Source: Bacteroidaceae bacterium | GTDB taxonomy: Bacteria; Bacteroidota; Bacteroidia; Bacteroidales; Bacteroidaceae | NCBI GenBank assembly: GCA_024398475.1 | Contig: JAKSJB010000001.1 | Coordinates: forward strand, 62,001 to 126,000 | Direction: 5' to 3' | DNA: 64,000 nucleotides | Shown here: one piece after another, positions 9,312-17,030 of the stretch | How positions within the stretch are numbered: position 1 is the stretch's first letter | Layout: every line of letters starts with the position of its first letter | The notes under the pieces: model-generated | The model's database searches: none | What the model was told of the DNA's origin: nothing | Seen by the model: the letters and a program-made list of their open reading frames with translations, nothing else | Translations under genes and position numbers: made by a program

Positions 9312-11486
9312 TCAGATAACTTCAATATCAGTGATGGATGGCTTGTTTCCGCTGAACTTCATCGTTATCTTCAGACTTACGTAGTCGCTGTAGATGTAGA
9401 GAGGAATAGTCTCACCATCCTTTGGTTCATAGTCAAACTTAAGGCGAATATTGCTTCCGTTGAGGAAATTTTCTTCAGGAAGAATAGCCTTATCCTTATC
9501 CTTGAGTTGATTGAGCGAGAACACAGGGTCAATGAGTGAAAGGATTCGAGGAAGTTCAATCTTCAGTTTGTTATCACTGCCCGACCATATATCAGTAACG
9601 TTTTCCCATAGGGTCCTGTCACCTTTCTTCACGTTACCGTAAATCTTGATACCACTCTTGATGGCATCAACTATGGTATTGGCATTTACGTTGAAATCGT
9701 TGAGGAACTGTTCGCGGCGGGTAACCTTATCCTTACCTGCAGTCTTCTTTCCCGAACCAGCCTGTTTCTTGGATTCCTCGTATGCACGGATATACTTATA
9801 GTTCACGTCGTCAATCCAGCAGATACGGTCATCAGTCATGGCAATGGCACGGATACGGGTGATGTCATCGTATTTCTTGTCCTCATAGTTGAGTTTCACC
9901 TTACCGATTTCAGTATTGTCGTGATGCTTGATGATATTTATTGACGGACATTTTACGACATCGTACTCGTCCTTATACATATCGGTGTAGTGAAGACAGA
10001 GGAATATGCGCACGTTCTCAAGGTCCACGTCCGAACGGTTGTGTATGGTAACCTTCACCTCGTCGTCGTTTTTGGAAACCACCCAGTCGGTAGTAGGTTC
10101 CACGCTGACGTCGATATACGACTGTTCGAGAAGCAACTGCTTGAAGATGCTGTACATGTTTTCCTCACAGTACTGCATGTCAGAGAGCAGGCAGTCATAG
10201 ACCCCCTGATTGCCGCGGCGGTAGAAGTGGTTGAAAATCTCTTCCTTTGCCTTTTCGGTCTCACCCTGCTGTGCAAAATACTTAGCCTTCAGCAGATTCG
10301 GACTGAACATACCATAACCCTCCATAGTGGAGCGGTACAGGCGCAGGAGATACTTACCCTCCGACGACTTGTTGAGATACGAACGGTTCCTGTAGGAATC
10401 GAGTAGGTCAGTTAGGGCAGCAGCCTGACGCGGATATTCCACGCTTGCCTGGTCGAAGTATGACATAGCCTTCGCTTCATTGCCTTCCTTCAGGTTGATC
10501 AGACCCTTCAGCACGAGAGCCGGTGCCGAACGGTTTGGATAGAGTTCAGTATATCCGTCAATGATGGCTTCAGCCTGAATTAGTTTGTCATCGGAAGGTG
10601 ATGGAGAGAGAGAATCCACTTCCGACGGAGAAGTAATAGTCATCGGAGTATCACCCTTCGGAGCCTGACTGCCTGATGAGGAAAGTTGGATGAGCGTGAG
10701 AGCCTTCAGCAACATAGCCTCACGGTTTTCAGGATATTTGCTCAACACCTTGTCTGCCGCATTGTATGCACTTACAGTCCTGCCTGAGTAAACATCAAGA
10801 TAAGCCTTGTCGCGGTCCAGACAGAGTTTGTCCCACTCCTTCATATACTTGAAATATACAGGAGCATATTCCGTAAGGTAGTCTATATACGACATGTGAA
10901 GACGGTCTATTTCCTTCTTCAGCGACTCCTTGAGTTTCTGATCCTGCTCATATTGTTCAAAAGCCTTTGTCTTTGCTTCGGCAAGATGCTTGTTCACGTT
11001 CACCGCATCAAGCGGATCGCCAGTAAAGATGGCTGACAGCACACTGATTGGATTCGCGTTTTCAGCAAAGTCGGTAGCCCCCGTGGAGGCGCTGCGTGCA
11101 AGCATCCAGATGTTGTCGAGTTCATCATATTGCTGTTGCAGTTCAAACATCTTCTGCAGAATAGGCAACAGACGTTCCTTTGCCTTCAGCACATCGGCAG
11201 GCACACGGCTGTAATCCTGCTTTGCCATATATTCCAGGAAGGAATAGAAATCCTCCGACTGCGACTGAGCCGCTTCGAGTCCGTTGAGTATGCGCACGGT
11301 CTCTTCAATGTCGTAGTCTTCCGACGTCTTCTGTTCGAGTGCTTCGGCAGCAGCCTTGAATTCCTTCGACGGCGTATAGTTGTCGAGGTCGAGCGTTTCA
11401 ACGTTATTGCTGCAACTTCTCCAGATGAAGAATGCTGCGACTCCGAGCAGGAGTATCGTGACAATGGCAATGATTACTTTCTTCAT
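9312..11486 (-). CDS. Membrane-anchored TPR-containing hypothetical protein
   Basis: 724 residues; I do not recognise a named family. One hydrophobic N-terminal segment (residues ~4-23) followed by a cysteine in a sequence that is not a good lipobox suggests an anchored periplasmic protein. Residues ~40-230 are charged and helical; ~240-430 look like TPR repeats (AYNAADKVLSKYPENREAMLLKA and LVLKGLINLKEGNEAKAMSYF). A beta-rich C-terminal part (~480-724) contains WDNVTD-like and DYEPKDGE-type segments. A short S/P/T-rich linker lies around residue 290. It sits between lgt (22 bp upstream) and prmC (41 bp downstream), all on one strand. Confidence 0.72.
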   Translation of the reverse strand: MKKVIIAIVTILLLGVAAFFIWRSCSNNVETLDLDNYTPSKEFKAAAEALEQKTSEDYDIEETVRILNGLEAAQSQSEDFYSFLEYMAKQDYSRVPADVLKAKERLLPILQKMFELQQQYDELDNIWMLARSASTGATDFAENANPISVLSAIFTGDPLDAVNVNKHLAEAKTKAFEQYEQDQKLKESLKKEIDRLHMSYIDYLTEYAPVYFKYMKEWDKLCLDRDKAYLDVYSGRTVSAYNAADKVLSKYPENREAMLLKALTLIQLSSSGSQAPKGDTPMTITSPSEVDSLSPSPSDDKLIQAEAIIDGYTELYPNRSAPALVLKGLINLKEGNEAKAMSYFDQASVEYPRQAAALTDLLDSYRNRSYLNKSSEGKYLLRLYRSTMEGYGMFSPNLLKAKYFAQQGETEKAKEEIFNHFYRRGNQGVYDCLLSDMQYCEENMYSIFKQLLLEQSYIDVSVEPTTDWVVSKNDDEVKVTIHNRSDVDLENVRIFLCLHYTDMYKDEYDVVKCPSINIIKHHDNTEIGKVKLNYEDKKYDDITRIRAIAMTDDRICWIDDVNYKYIRAYEESKKQAGSGKKTAGKDKVTRREQFLNDFNVNANTIVDAIKSGIKIYGNVKKGDRTLWENVTDIWSGSDNKLKIELPRILSLIDPVFSLNQLKDKDKAILPEENFLNGSNIRLKFDYEPKDGETIPLYIYSDYVSLKITMKFSGNKPSITDIEVI

Positions 11487-11507
11487 GTGCTTACTTATGT
11501 AGTTAGG

Positions 11508-12368
11508 TTAAGATGTTTTAGGAGATCTTTTTCTCAGCATGAAAATCAGTCCGGCAATGATGAACGGAATACTCAGTATCTGTCCCATGTCGAGAAGCAT
11601 ACCCTGTTCGAAATCCACCTGTTCCTTCTTAATGAATTCAACGAAGAAACGGAACACGAAAATCGTGGTCAGGCAGAATCCGAAATAGAAACCGGAACTC
11701 ACCTCAGGAGCATTTTTTCTGCGGTAAATGGCGATTCCAACGAAAAATATGATGAGATAGGCGATAGCCTCGTATAGTTGTGCAGGATGGCGCGGAACCA
11801 ACTGACCATCAACGAATGCATCGGAAGTATGGAATATGAACGCCCAAGGAACATCAGTAGGACTGCCTATGATTTCCGAGTTCATGAGATTGCCGAGTCG
11901 TATGCAGCATGCAGTAACAGGAGTAGCGATAGCCACATTGTCGAGTACGGTGAGCAACTTCACCTCCGTCTTCTTCATGTAGAGCAGCAGACCGATGAAC
12001 AGACCGATTGCACCGCCGTGACTTGCCAGACCCGTATAACCATGGAACGTCCAGTCCCATGAATCGGGAGCAAACTTGATAGGCAGGAACATCTCAATGA
12101 TACCCTTAACCGACGTGAGGTAGGTTTCAGGTTCATAGAATATGCAATGACCCAGACGGGCTCCGAGCAGTACGCCCAGAAAACAATACATGAAGAGAGG
12201 GTCAAACTTCTCTTCGGAAATACGCTGGTCGGCATACAGCCTTTTTACAATGAAGTAAGCAAGGGCAAGTCCGATAATCCAAAGTACGGAATACCAGCGG
12301 ATATCATAGGAACCGATGCTGAACAGTTCCAGTCGTGGTTGCCAATCAATGAACAGGGTCTGAAGCAT
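11508..12368 (-). CDS. lgt: Prolipoprotein diacylglyceryl transferase
   Basis: 286 residues with about seven hydrophobic segments. Lgt moves diacylglycerol from phosphatidylglycerol to the lipobox cysteine of prolipoproteins in the inner membrane. The Lgt signature is visible as SHGGAIGLFIG (~residues 115-125), with the conserved RLGNLMNSEIIG segment (~157-168) and the late RFFVEFIK stretch. The many lipoproteins in this window (PorK, DUF4837, the coiled-coil surface protein) would be its substrates. Confidence 0.95.
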   Translation of the reverse strand: MLQTLFIDWQPRLELFSIGSYDIRWYSVLWIIGLALAYFIVKRLYADQRISEEKFDPLFMYCFLGVLLGARLGHCIFYEPETYLTSVKGIIEMFLPIKFAPDSWDWTFHGYTGLASHGGAIGLFIGLLLYMKKTEVKLLTVLDNVAIATPVTACCIRLGNLMNSEIIGSPTDVPWAFIFHTSDAFVDGQLVPRHPAQLYEAIAYLIIFFVGIAIYRRKNAPEVSSGFYFGFCLTTIFVFRFFVEFIKKEQVDFEQGMLLDMGQILSIPFIIAGLIFMLRKRSPKTS

Positions 12369-12390
12369 TTTTGTTATTGTTTAGTTATTA

Positions 12391-12478
12391 GAGTCAACGG
12401 GTCTACGAGTCAACAAGTCAACGAGTCAACGAGTAGCCGTCCGGGTGGGAAGCCAAAGGCAAATAGCCAATGGCCTAT
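12391..12478. repeat. Octamer array followed by heptamer array
   Basis: Six 8-nt units (GAGTCAAC, GGGTCTAC, GAGTCAAC, AAGTCAAC, GAGTCAAC, GAGTAGCC) fill 12391-12438; after a 12-nt spacer, four 7-nt units (AGCCAAA, GGCAAAT, AGCCAAT, GGCCTAT) fill 12451-12478. Together they occupy most of the gap between ychF and lgt. The same words recur at 14761-14860 and 63004-63038. Confidence 0.85.
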
Positions 12479-12479
12479 G

Positions 12480-13583
12480 TTATACATTAAATCTGAAGTG
12501 CATGATGTCGCCGTCCTGAACGACGTATTCCTTGCCCTCCACTCCGAGTTTTCCGGCATCGCGTACAGCCGATTCGCTGCCGTACTTGATGTAGTCATCA
12601 TATTTTATGACTTCTGCACGGATGAAACCCTTCTCGAAGTCGGTGTGGATAACGCCTGCACACTGAGGTGCCTTCCAGCCACGTCGGTATGTCCAAGCCT
12701 TTACTTCCATTTCACCGGCAGTTATGAATGTCTCGAGGTTGAGCAAAGAATAGATAGCCTTGATGAGTCGGTTACAACCGCTCTCGCTGAGTCCGAGGTC
12801 CTCAAGGAACATCTGCTTTTCCTCGTAAGTCTCGAGTTCGGCAATGTCGGCTTCAGTCTGGGCAGAGATGATGATAAGTTCAGCCTCCTCGTCCTTGATG
12901 GCCTCACGCACCTGTTCCACGTATTCGTTGCCCTTACTGGCACTTGTGTCATCCACGTTGCACACATAGAGAACAGGTTTTGTAGTGAGGAGGAACATCT
13001 GCTTGGAAGCAGCGATTTCATCGGGAGTATCCAACTCTACGGTACGTGCACTCTTTCCCTGTTCGAGTGCTTCCTTATAGCGGAGAAGAAGGTCGAGTTC
13101 CACCTTGGCCTGCTTGTCTCCGCCGACGTTGGCTTGTTTCTCAACACGCTTGATACGTGCCTCTACGGTTTCGAGATCCTTGAGTTGGAGTTCAGTATCG
13201 ATAACTTCCTTGTCGCGGACAGGATTGACCGAACCATCTACGTGAACAATGTTGTCGTTGTTGAAGCAACGCAGCACATGAATGATTGCGTCGCATTCAC
13301 GAATATTTCCGAGGAACTGATTTCCGAGTCCTTCACCGTGGCTTGCACCTTTCACAAGACCCGCAATATCCACGATATCACATGTTGCCGGTACAATCCT
13401 TCCAGGATGTACCAATTCAGCCAGTTTGGTCAGTCGTTCATCCGGAACACTTATCTGTCCCATCTGTGCATCGATGGTACAGAATGGGAAATTGGCTGCC
13501 TGAGCCTTTGCGCTCGACAGACAGTTGAAAAGAGTTGACTTTCCTACATTAGGAAGTCCTACTATTCCTGCTTTTAATGCCAT
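12480..13583 (-). CDS. ychF: Redox-regulated ATPase YchF (Obg family)
   Basis: 367 residues, the normal YchF length. Walker A GLPNVGKST lies at residues 8-16, switch region DIVDIAGLVKGASHGEGLGNQF near 68-90, the degenerate G4 motif CNVDD near 206, and the C-terminal TGS domain with the family ending AGKLGVEGKEYVVQDGDIMHFRFNV. YchF prefers ATP over GTP and associates with ribosomes in stress responses. It is flanked by repeat arrays on both sides and seems monocistronic. Confidence 0.95.
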   Translation of the reverse strand: MALKAGIVGLPNVGKSTLFNCLSSAKAQAANFPFCTIDAQMGQISVPDERLTKLAELVHPGRIVPATCDIVDIAGLVKGASHGEGLGNQFLGNIRECDAIIHVLRCFNNDNIVHVDGSVNPVRDKEVIDTELQLKDLETVEARIKRVEKQANVGGDKQAKVELDLLLRYKEALEQGKSARTVELDTPDEIAASKQMFLLTTKPVLYVCNVDDTSASKGNEYVEQVREAIKDEEAELIIISAQTEADIAELETYEEKQMFLEDLGLSESGCNRLIKAIYSLLNLETFITAGEMEVKAWTYRRGWKAPQCAGVIHTDFEKGFIRAEVIKYDDYIKYGSESAVRDAGKLGVEGKEYVVQDGDIMHFRFNV

Positions 13584-13644
13584 ATTATTTTATTATTTCT
13601 TTTTTTTAGTCTACAAGTAAGCCCATAACCCCTAAGAGGGGAAT

Positions 13645-13722
13645 GACGCAAACGATAACGCAAACGCAAAGCGTTAACCATTAATCCTTAATCATGAACC
13701 TTTAACCATTTACCCATTATCA
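13645..13722. repeat. Hexamer run then heptamer array
   Basis: Around 13645-13668 hexamers of the form AACGCA/ACGATA repeat, the inverse of the GCGTTT word at 6185. From 13674 seven 7-nt units follow in phase: TTAACCA, TTAATCC, TTAATCA, TGAACCT, TTAACCA, TTTACCC, ATTATCA. A GCCAATGGC-type remnant continues to ~13748. This fills the ychF-transcarbamylase gap. Confidence 0.8.
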
Positions 13723-13755
13723 TTCGAATGGCAAGCCAATGGCTAATGGTCTCTT

Positions 13756-14718
13756 TTACAATGCCTGCAACATTCTCTTGAGTACCACAGTCGCGGAAAT
13801 CTCACGGTTGGCAGCCTCAGGGATTACTAGACTTGTAGGAGCCTCAATCACGTCATCTGTAACAATCATGTTGCGGCGTACAGGCAGGCAATGCATGAAA
13901 TACGCATTGTCGGTAACGTCCATGTGTCGCTGATCCACAGTCCAGTTCATGTCCTTCAGCAACACCTTTCCGTAGTCGTCAGGATTGGTAACACCCGGAC
14001 AACTCCAGTTCTTGGCATAGATGAAGTCAGCTCCTTCGAAAGCCTTCATCTGGTCGTATTCCACCCTTGCGTTGCCCACGAACTGAGGATCCAGTTCATA
14101 GCCATGAGGATGAGTCACCACGAAGTCCACGTCAGCCGCATTCATCCATTCTGCAAAAGAGTTGGGAACAGCCTGAGGAAGAGCCTTTGGATGCGGAGCC
14201 CATGAGAGCACTACCTTAGGACGGTCCTTCTTCTTGTATTCCTCGATGGTGATGAGGTCGGCAAAAGCCTGAAGCGGATGTACCGTAGCACTCTCCATGA
14301 AGAATACAGGCTTGCCGGAGTACTTTATGAACTGATTGAGAATCTTCTCCTCATAGTCATCTTTGCGGTTTTGGAACGTAGCAAAACTGCGCACACCGAT
14401 AAGGTCGCAGTAGCAACCCATCACCGGAATTGCTTCGAGCAGATGCTCACTCTTGTCCCCGTCCATGATGACACCGCGTTCAGTCTCCAGTTTCCAAGCC
14501 CCCTGGTTCACGTCGAGCACGATGACGTTCATGCCGAGGTTCATGGCAGCCTTCTGAGTACTGAGACGAGTACGCAGACTGTTGTTGAAGAATATGAGCA
14601 GGGCAGTCTTGTTGCGGCCCAACTCCTGATATTTGAAACGGTCGTTCTTTATTTCGAATGCCTCCTTGAGTGCGACGTTAAGGTCGCCGATGTCTGAAAC
14701 GTGTTGAAATACTTTCAT
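13756..14718 (-). CDS. argF': N-succinylornithine carbamoyltransferase (arginine biosynthesis)
   Basis: 320 residues. This is the Bacteroidetes-specific transcarbamylase that carbamoylates succinylated ornithine in place of ornithine. Seen: the carbamoyl-phosphate loop SLRTRLSTQKA (residues 47-57), the GAWKLETERGVIMDGDK loop (73-89), HPLQAFADL and the C-terminal HCLPVRRN motif. The loop residue that sets acyl preference (Pro90 in Bacteroides fragilis, Glu92 in the acetylornithine enzyme of Xanthomonas, as I recall) is Ser90 here, which still fits a succinyl substrate. Calling it acetylornithine carbamoyltransferase would be the main alternative. Confidence 0.9.
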   Translation of the reverse strand: MKVFQHVSDIGDLNVALKEAFEIKNDRFKYQELGRNKTALLIFFNNSLRTRLSTQKAAMNLGMNVIVLDVNQGAWKLETERGVIMDGDKSEHLLEAIPVMGCYCDLIGVRSFATFQNRKDDYEEKILNQFIKYSGKPVFFMESATVHPLQAFADLITIEEYKKKDRPKVVLSWAPHPKALPQAVPNSFAEWMNAADVDFVVTHPHGYELDPQFVGNARVEYDQMKAFEGADFIYAKNWSCPGVTNPDDYGKVLLKDMNWTVDQRHMDVTDNAYFMHCLPVRRNMIVTDDVIEAPTSLVIPEAANREISATVVLKRMLQAL

Positions 14719-14760
14719 ATTGTTTTAGTTTTGCATATTTGCAGTTAAAGAGAGTGAATC

Positions 14761-14860
14761 CTATTTGCTATTTGCTATTTGCTATTAGCCGTTAGCCATT
14801 AGCCATTAGCCCGTCGTCTTGTAGACTCGTTGACTCATTGACTCGTAGTTTTGTAGACTC
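14761..14860. repeat. Heptamer array followed by octamer array
   Basis: Seven 7-nt units from 14761: CTATTTG three times, then CTATTAG, CCGTTAG, CCATTAG, CCATTAG. From 14821 five 8-nt units follow: GTAGACTC, GTTGACTC, ATTGACTC, GTAGTTTT, GTAGACTC, ending at the pfkB stop codon region. The octamers are reverse complements of those at 12391-12438. Confidence 0.85.
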
Positions 14861-15817
14861 TTAATTACATAATTTCATTTCCAAAGGTTCACCGCCCAGC
14901 AGGTAGTCGTGTGCAAATTCACGCGATATGGAGTTGTTGATACTCTTGCACACCTCAGCCGAGAAGTCCAATCCACACTTGATGATTCTGTCCCACTTCT
15001 TCTCGTCGAGAGTAGGAATGTCCTCACGCATGACATTCTCCGAAATCAGTCCGAACACGATGCCCGCATTGAAGTTGTCGCCAGCACCGATGGTACTGAC
15101 CGTCTTGATAGGAGCCACAGGATATTCCTTGCTGAAGTTCTGGGTAATCAGACTCACGTTGTTGCCCCCGTCCGTACAAATCATGTTCTTGCAGTAGTAT
15201 TCCACCTCCTTCGAGTAGATTATGTCGGGACGGCTGTTGCCGAACATGTTGTCGAAATCCTCAGTAGAACCGCGCACTATGTCCGAGAACTCAATGTTGT
15301 CGAGAATGTCGGGATAAAGTTTGATAGCCTCTTCCTTGTGAGTCTTGCGGAAGTTGAAGTCGTAGTATATGATAGCCTCACGTTCCCTTGCATACTTCAG
15401 GAATTCCACCACCTTGGGACGGAGAGCCGGATTGAGTACGAAATACGAACTCATCATCACGATGTCGTCCTTGTCGATGCGCGGCCAGATGACATCAAGC
15501 CGGGCCTTGGGATAATCCTTGTAGAACTCATATTCAGCATCGTTGCTGTCGTTGAGCCATGCAAGTGAAATAGGAGTACGTCCGTCGAAATACACGCATA
15601 CGTTCTCGTTGTTCACCCCATTGCTGGCAAGGAAGTCGAGCACAATCTTTCCCACACGGTCGTTGCCGGTCTCGCTGATGAACGTAGTGCTCATGCCGAG
15701 ACGGCCGAGAGATATAACAGAGTTGAACACCGACCCCCCTGGCACAGCAGCCGTAGGCTGTCCGTTCTGGAAGATGATGTCCATGATGGTTTCTCCGATT
15801 CCGATAATCTTTCGCAT
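14861..15817 (-). CDS. PfkB family carbohydrate kinase
   Basis: 318 residues. A ribokinase-fold sugar kinase: the N-terminal GGSVFNSVISLGRLG block (residues ~27-41) is the substrate-side signature, and the C-terminal GAGDNFNAGIVFGL (~245-258) is the PfkB signature 2 holding the catalytic aspartate and anion hole. It is closest in feel to fructokinase-like proteins, but substrate cannot be assigned. It is followed 20 bp upstream on the same strand by a LOG-family gene, likely one transcript. Confidence 0.88.
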   Translation of the reverse strand: MRKIIGIGETIMDIIFQNGQPTAAVPGGSVFNSVISLGRLGMSTTFISETGNDRVGKIVLDFLASNGVNNENVCVYFDGRTPISLAWLNDSNDAEYEFYKDYPKARLDVIWPRIDKDDIVMMSSYFVLNPALRPKVVEFLKYAREREAIIYYDFNFRKTHKEEAIKLYPDILDNIEFSDIVRGSTEDFDNMFGNSRPDIIYSKEVEYYCKNMICTDGGNNVSLITQNFSKEYPVAPIKTVSTIGAGDNFNAGIVFGLISENVMREDIPTLDEKKWDRIIKCGLDFSAEVCKSINNSISREFAHDYLLGGEPLEMKLCN

Positions 15818-15837
15818 ATATTTGTCTATTTAGTTAT

Positions 15838-16380
15838 TCACAATTTTTCCAATATCTCCGTCAGTTCCTCAAAGGAGTCAGCCTTCATGATGATCTGTTC
15901 CAGAGGCTTGTTCACCACACCCTTCGCCTTCAGTCCGTCGAGAAGAGCGAAGAGGTCGTTCCAGAAACCGTTGACGTTCCAGAAGATAATCTTCTTATCG
16001 CTCAATCCGATGGCATTCTGCGCTATAGCAGAAAAAGCCTCGTCGAGAGTACCCACACTTCCCGGCATGGCAATCATCACGTCGCTCAGTTTCATCATCC
16101 ACATCTTGCGGTCCGTGAGGTCTTCAGTAGGCACCCTGATGCCGACACATTCACTTACAGTACCCCTGTCAATCAGAGTCTTGGGAATCACCCCCACCAC
16201 AATACCCTTGCCGGTGGATTTCACACCCTGAGCCATAGCCTCCATCAATCCCTGATTGTGACCGCCGTATATCAACGTAAGTTCATGCTCTCCAATCCAT
16301 TGCCCCAATCTGCCTGCCTCCGAATAGAATACAGGTTCAAGGTTGTTGGAAGAAGCACAGAAAACACCGATTTTTTCCAT
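15838..16380 (-). CDS. LOG family protein (cytokinin-type nucleoside 5'-monophosphate phosphoribohydrolase)
   Basis: The protein starts best at the ATG at 16380 (MEKIGVFCASS, 180 residues); an in-frame ATG 24 nt upstream adds no conserved sequence. The LOG signature PGSVGTLDE (family PGGxGTxxE, with one Gly replaced by Ser) and the Rossmann start GVFCASSN are visible, plus YGGHNQGLMEAMAQG. LOG enzymes cleave the N-glycosidic bond of adenosine-type monophosphates; older databases call them lysine decarboxylases. A -7-like box TAATTTTG lies at 16402-16409 on the minus strand. Confidence 0.85.
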   Translation of the reverse strand: MEKIGVFCASSNNLEPVFYSEAGRLGQWIGEHELTLIYGGHNQGLMEAMAQGVKSTGKGIVVGVIPKTLIDRGTVSECVGIRVPTEDLTDRKMWMMKLSDVMIAMPGSVGTLDEAFSAIAQNAIGLSDKKIIFWNVNGFWNDLFALLDGLKAKGVVNKPLEQIIMKADSFEELTEILEKL

Positions 16381-17030
16381 GTAAATACTATTTATAAGGT
16401 GCAAAATTAAGAATAATATCTGACATTCCCATCTATCAACCCACCAATTTTAAGAATAATTACGGATAAACGCATAAATACATAGAAGAATTGATTGATG
16501 AAGTGCGATATTTGCCCATCCCCCCTGGCACATTACAGACATCATTCAAGCCGCAAATGCAAATTCTAACCCTGATTCAAACCTTAACTTTCCGGAATCC
16601 TTTTATCTCTGCTAATCGTCTGTTTGTTCTCTGTCTTTCCTCCGCTAAGGGTTCGAAGTGACTTCGCTGTTCCTCCGCTGTTTCTCCTATATTTCTCCGC
16701 TTTTCAACGGAGGAAGAGCAAAGTTACAACGAGGGACGATAGAACCGCAACGGAGCCTGTCTTGTCAGTCAGTAACAGGTCAGTTATGAGTCAGTTATGA
16801 GTCAGTAACGTTTCGCTGATGAATGAGTAGGTTTCATGACTTGTAAAGTTTTTCAGTATCAGGCAATGGTTTTGCGTTTGCTTTAATTTTGGTTCATGGT
16901 GTGGTAAAATCATGAAAAAGTGTTTATTTCTGCGGTTTTTTTGAATATTTGTTAAAAATAAACCTTGCTTTGCCGGTTTGTCGCCAAAAGTTTGTACCTT
17001 TGTAGTCGAATTTGGATTAGTACGCGCGTA
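16381..17030. repeat. Long divergent intergenic region with period-11 degenerate repeats
   Basis: No gene is visible in this 650-nt stretch between a minus gene and miaB. Much of 16560-16812 is phased every 11 nt. TTCCTCCGCTA starts at 16637, TGACTTCGCTG at 16659, TTCCTCCGCTG at 16670, TTTCTCCTATA at 16681, TTTCTCCGCTT at 16692, CAACGGAGGAA at 16705 and CAACGAGGGAC at 16727. Then four clean units follow: GTCAGTAACAG at 16768, GTCAGTTATGA at 16779 and 16790, GTCAGTAACGT at 16801. The last family recurs inverted at 40877-40914. Confidence 0.75.
16969..17002 (+). promoter_or_regulatory. Promoter of miaB
   Basis: A -7 box TACCTTTG at 16995-17002 lies 28 nt before the miaB ATG at 17031. A TTTG at 16969-16972 could be the -33 box, with a 22-nt spacer that is slightly long. 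Transcription would start near 17009, giving a short leader. Confidence 0.6.

Noticed and set aside
12147..13538. A 463-codon plus-strand open frame opposite ychF
   Set aside because: It lies antisense to a clearly conserved GTPase gene, has a composition typical of a mirrored frame (rich in Cys, Leu, Val, Ser) and no family motif; it also crosses a repeat array.
15838..16404. Lysine decarboxylase
   Set aside because: That is an old misnaming of LOG proteins; the PGxxGTxxE motif and Rossmann start mark a nucleotide phosphoribohydrolase type and there is no PLP site.
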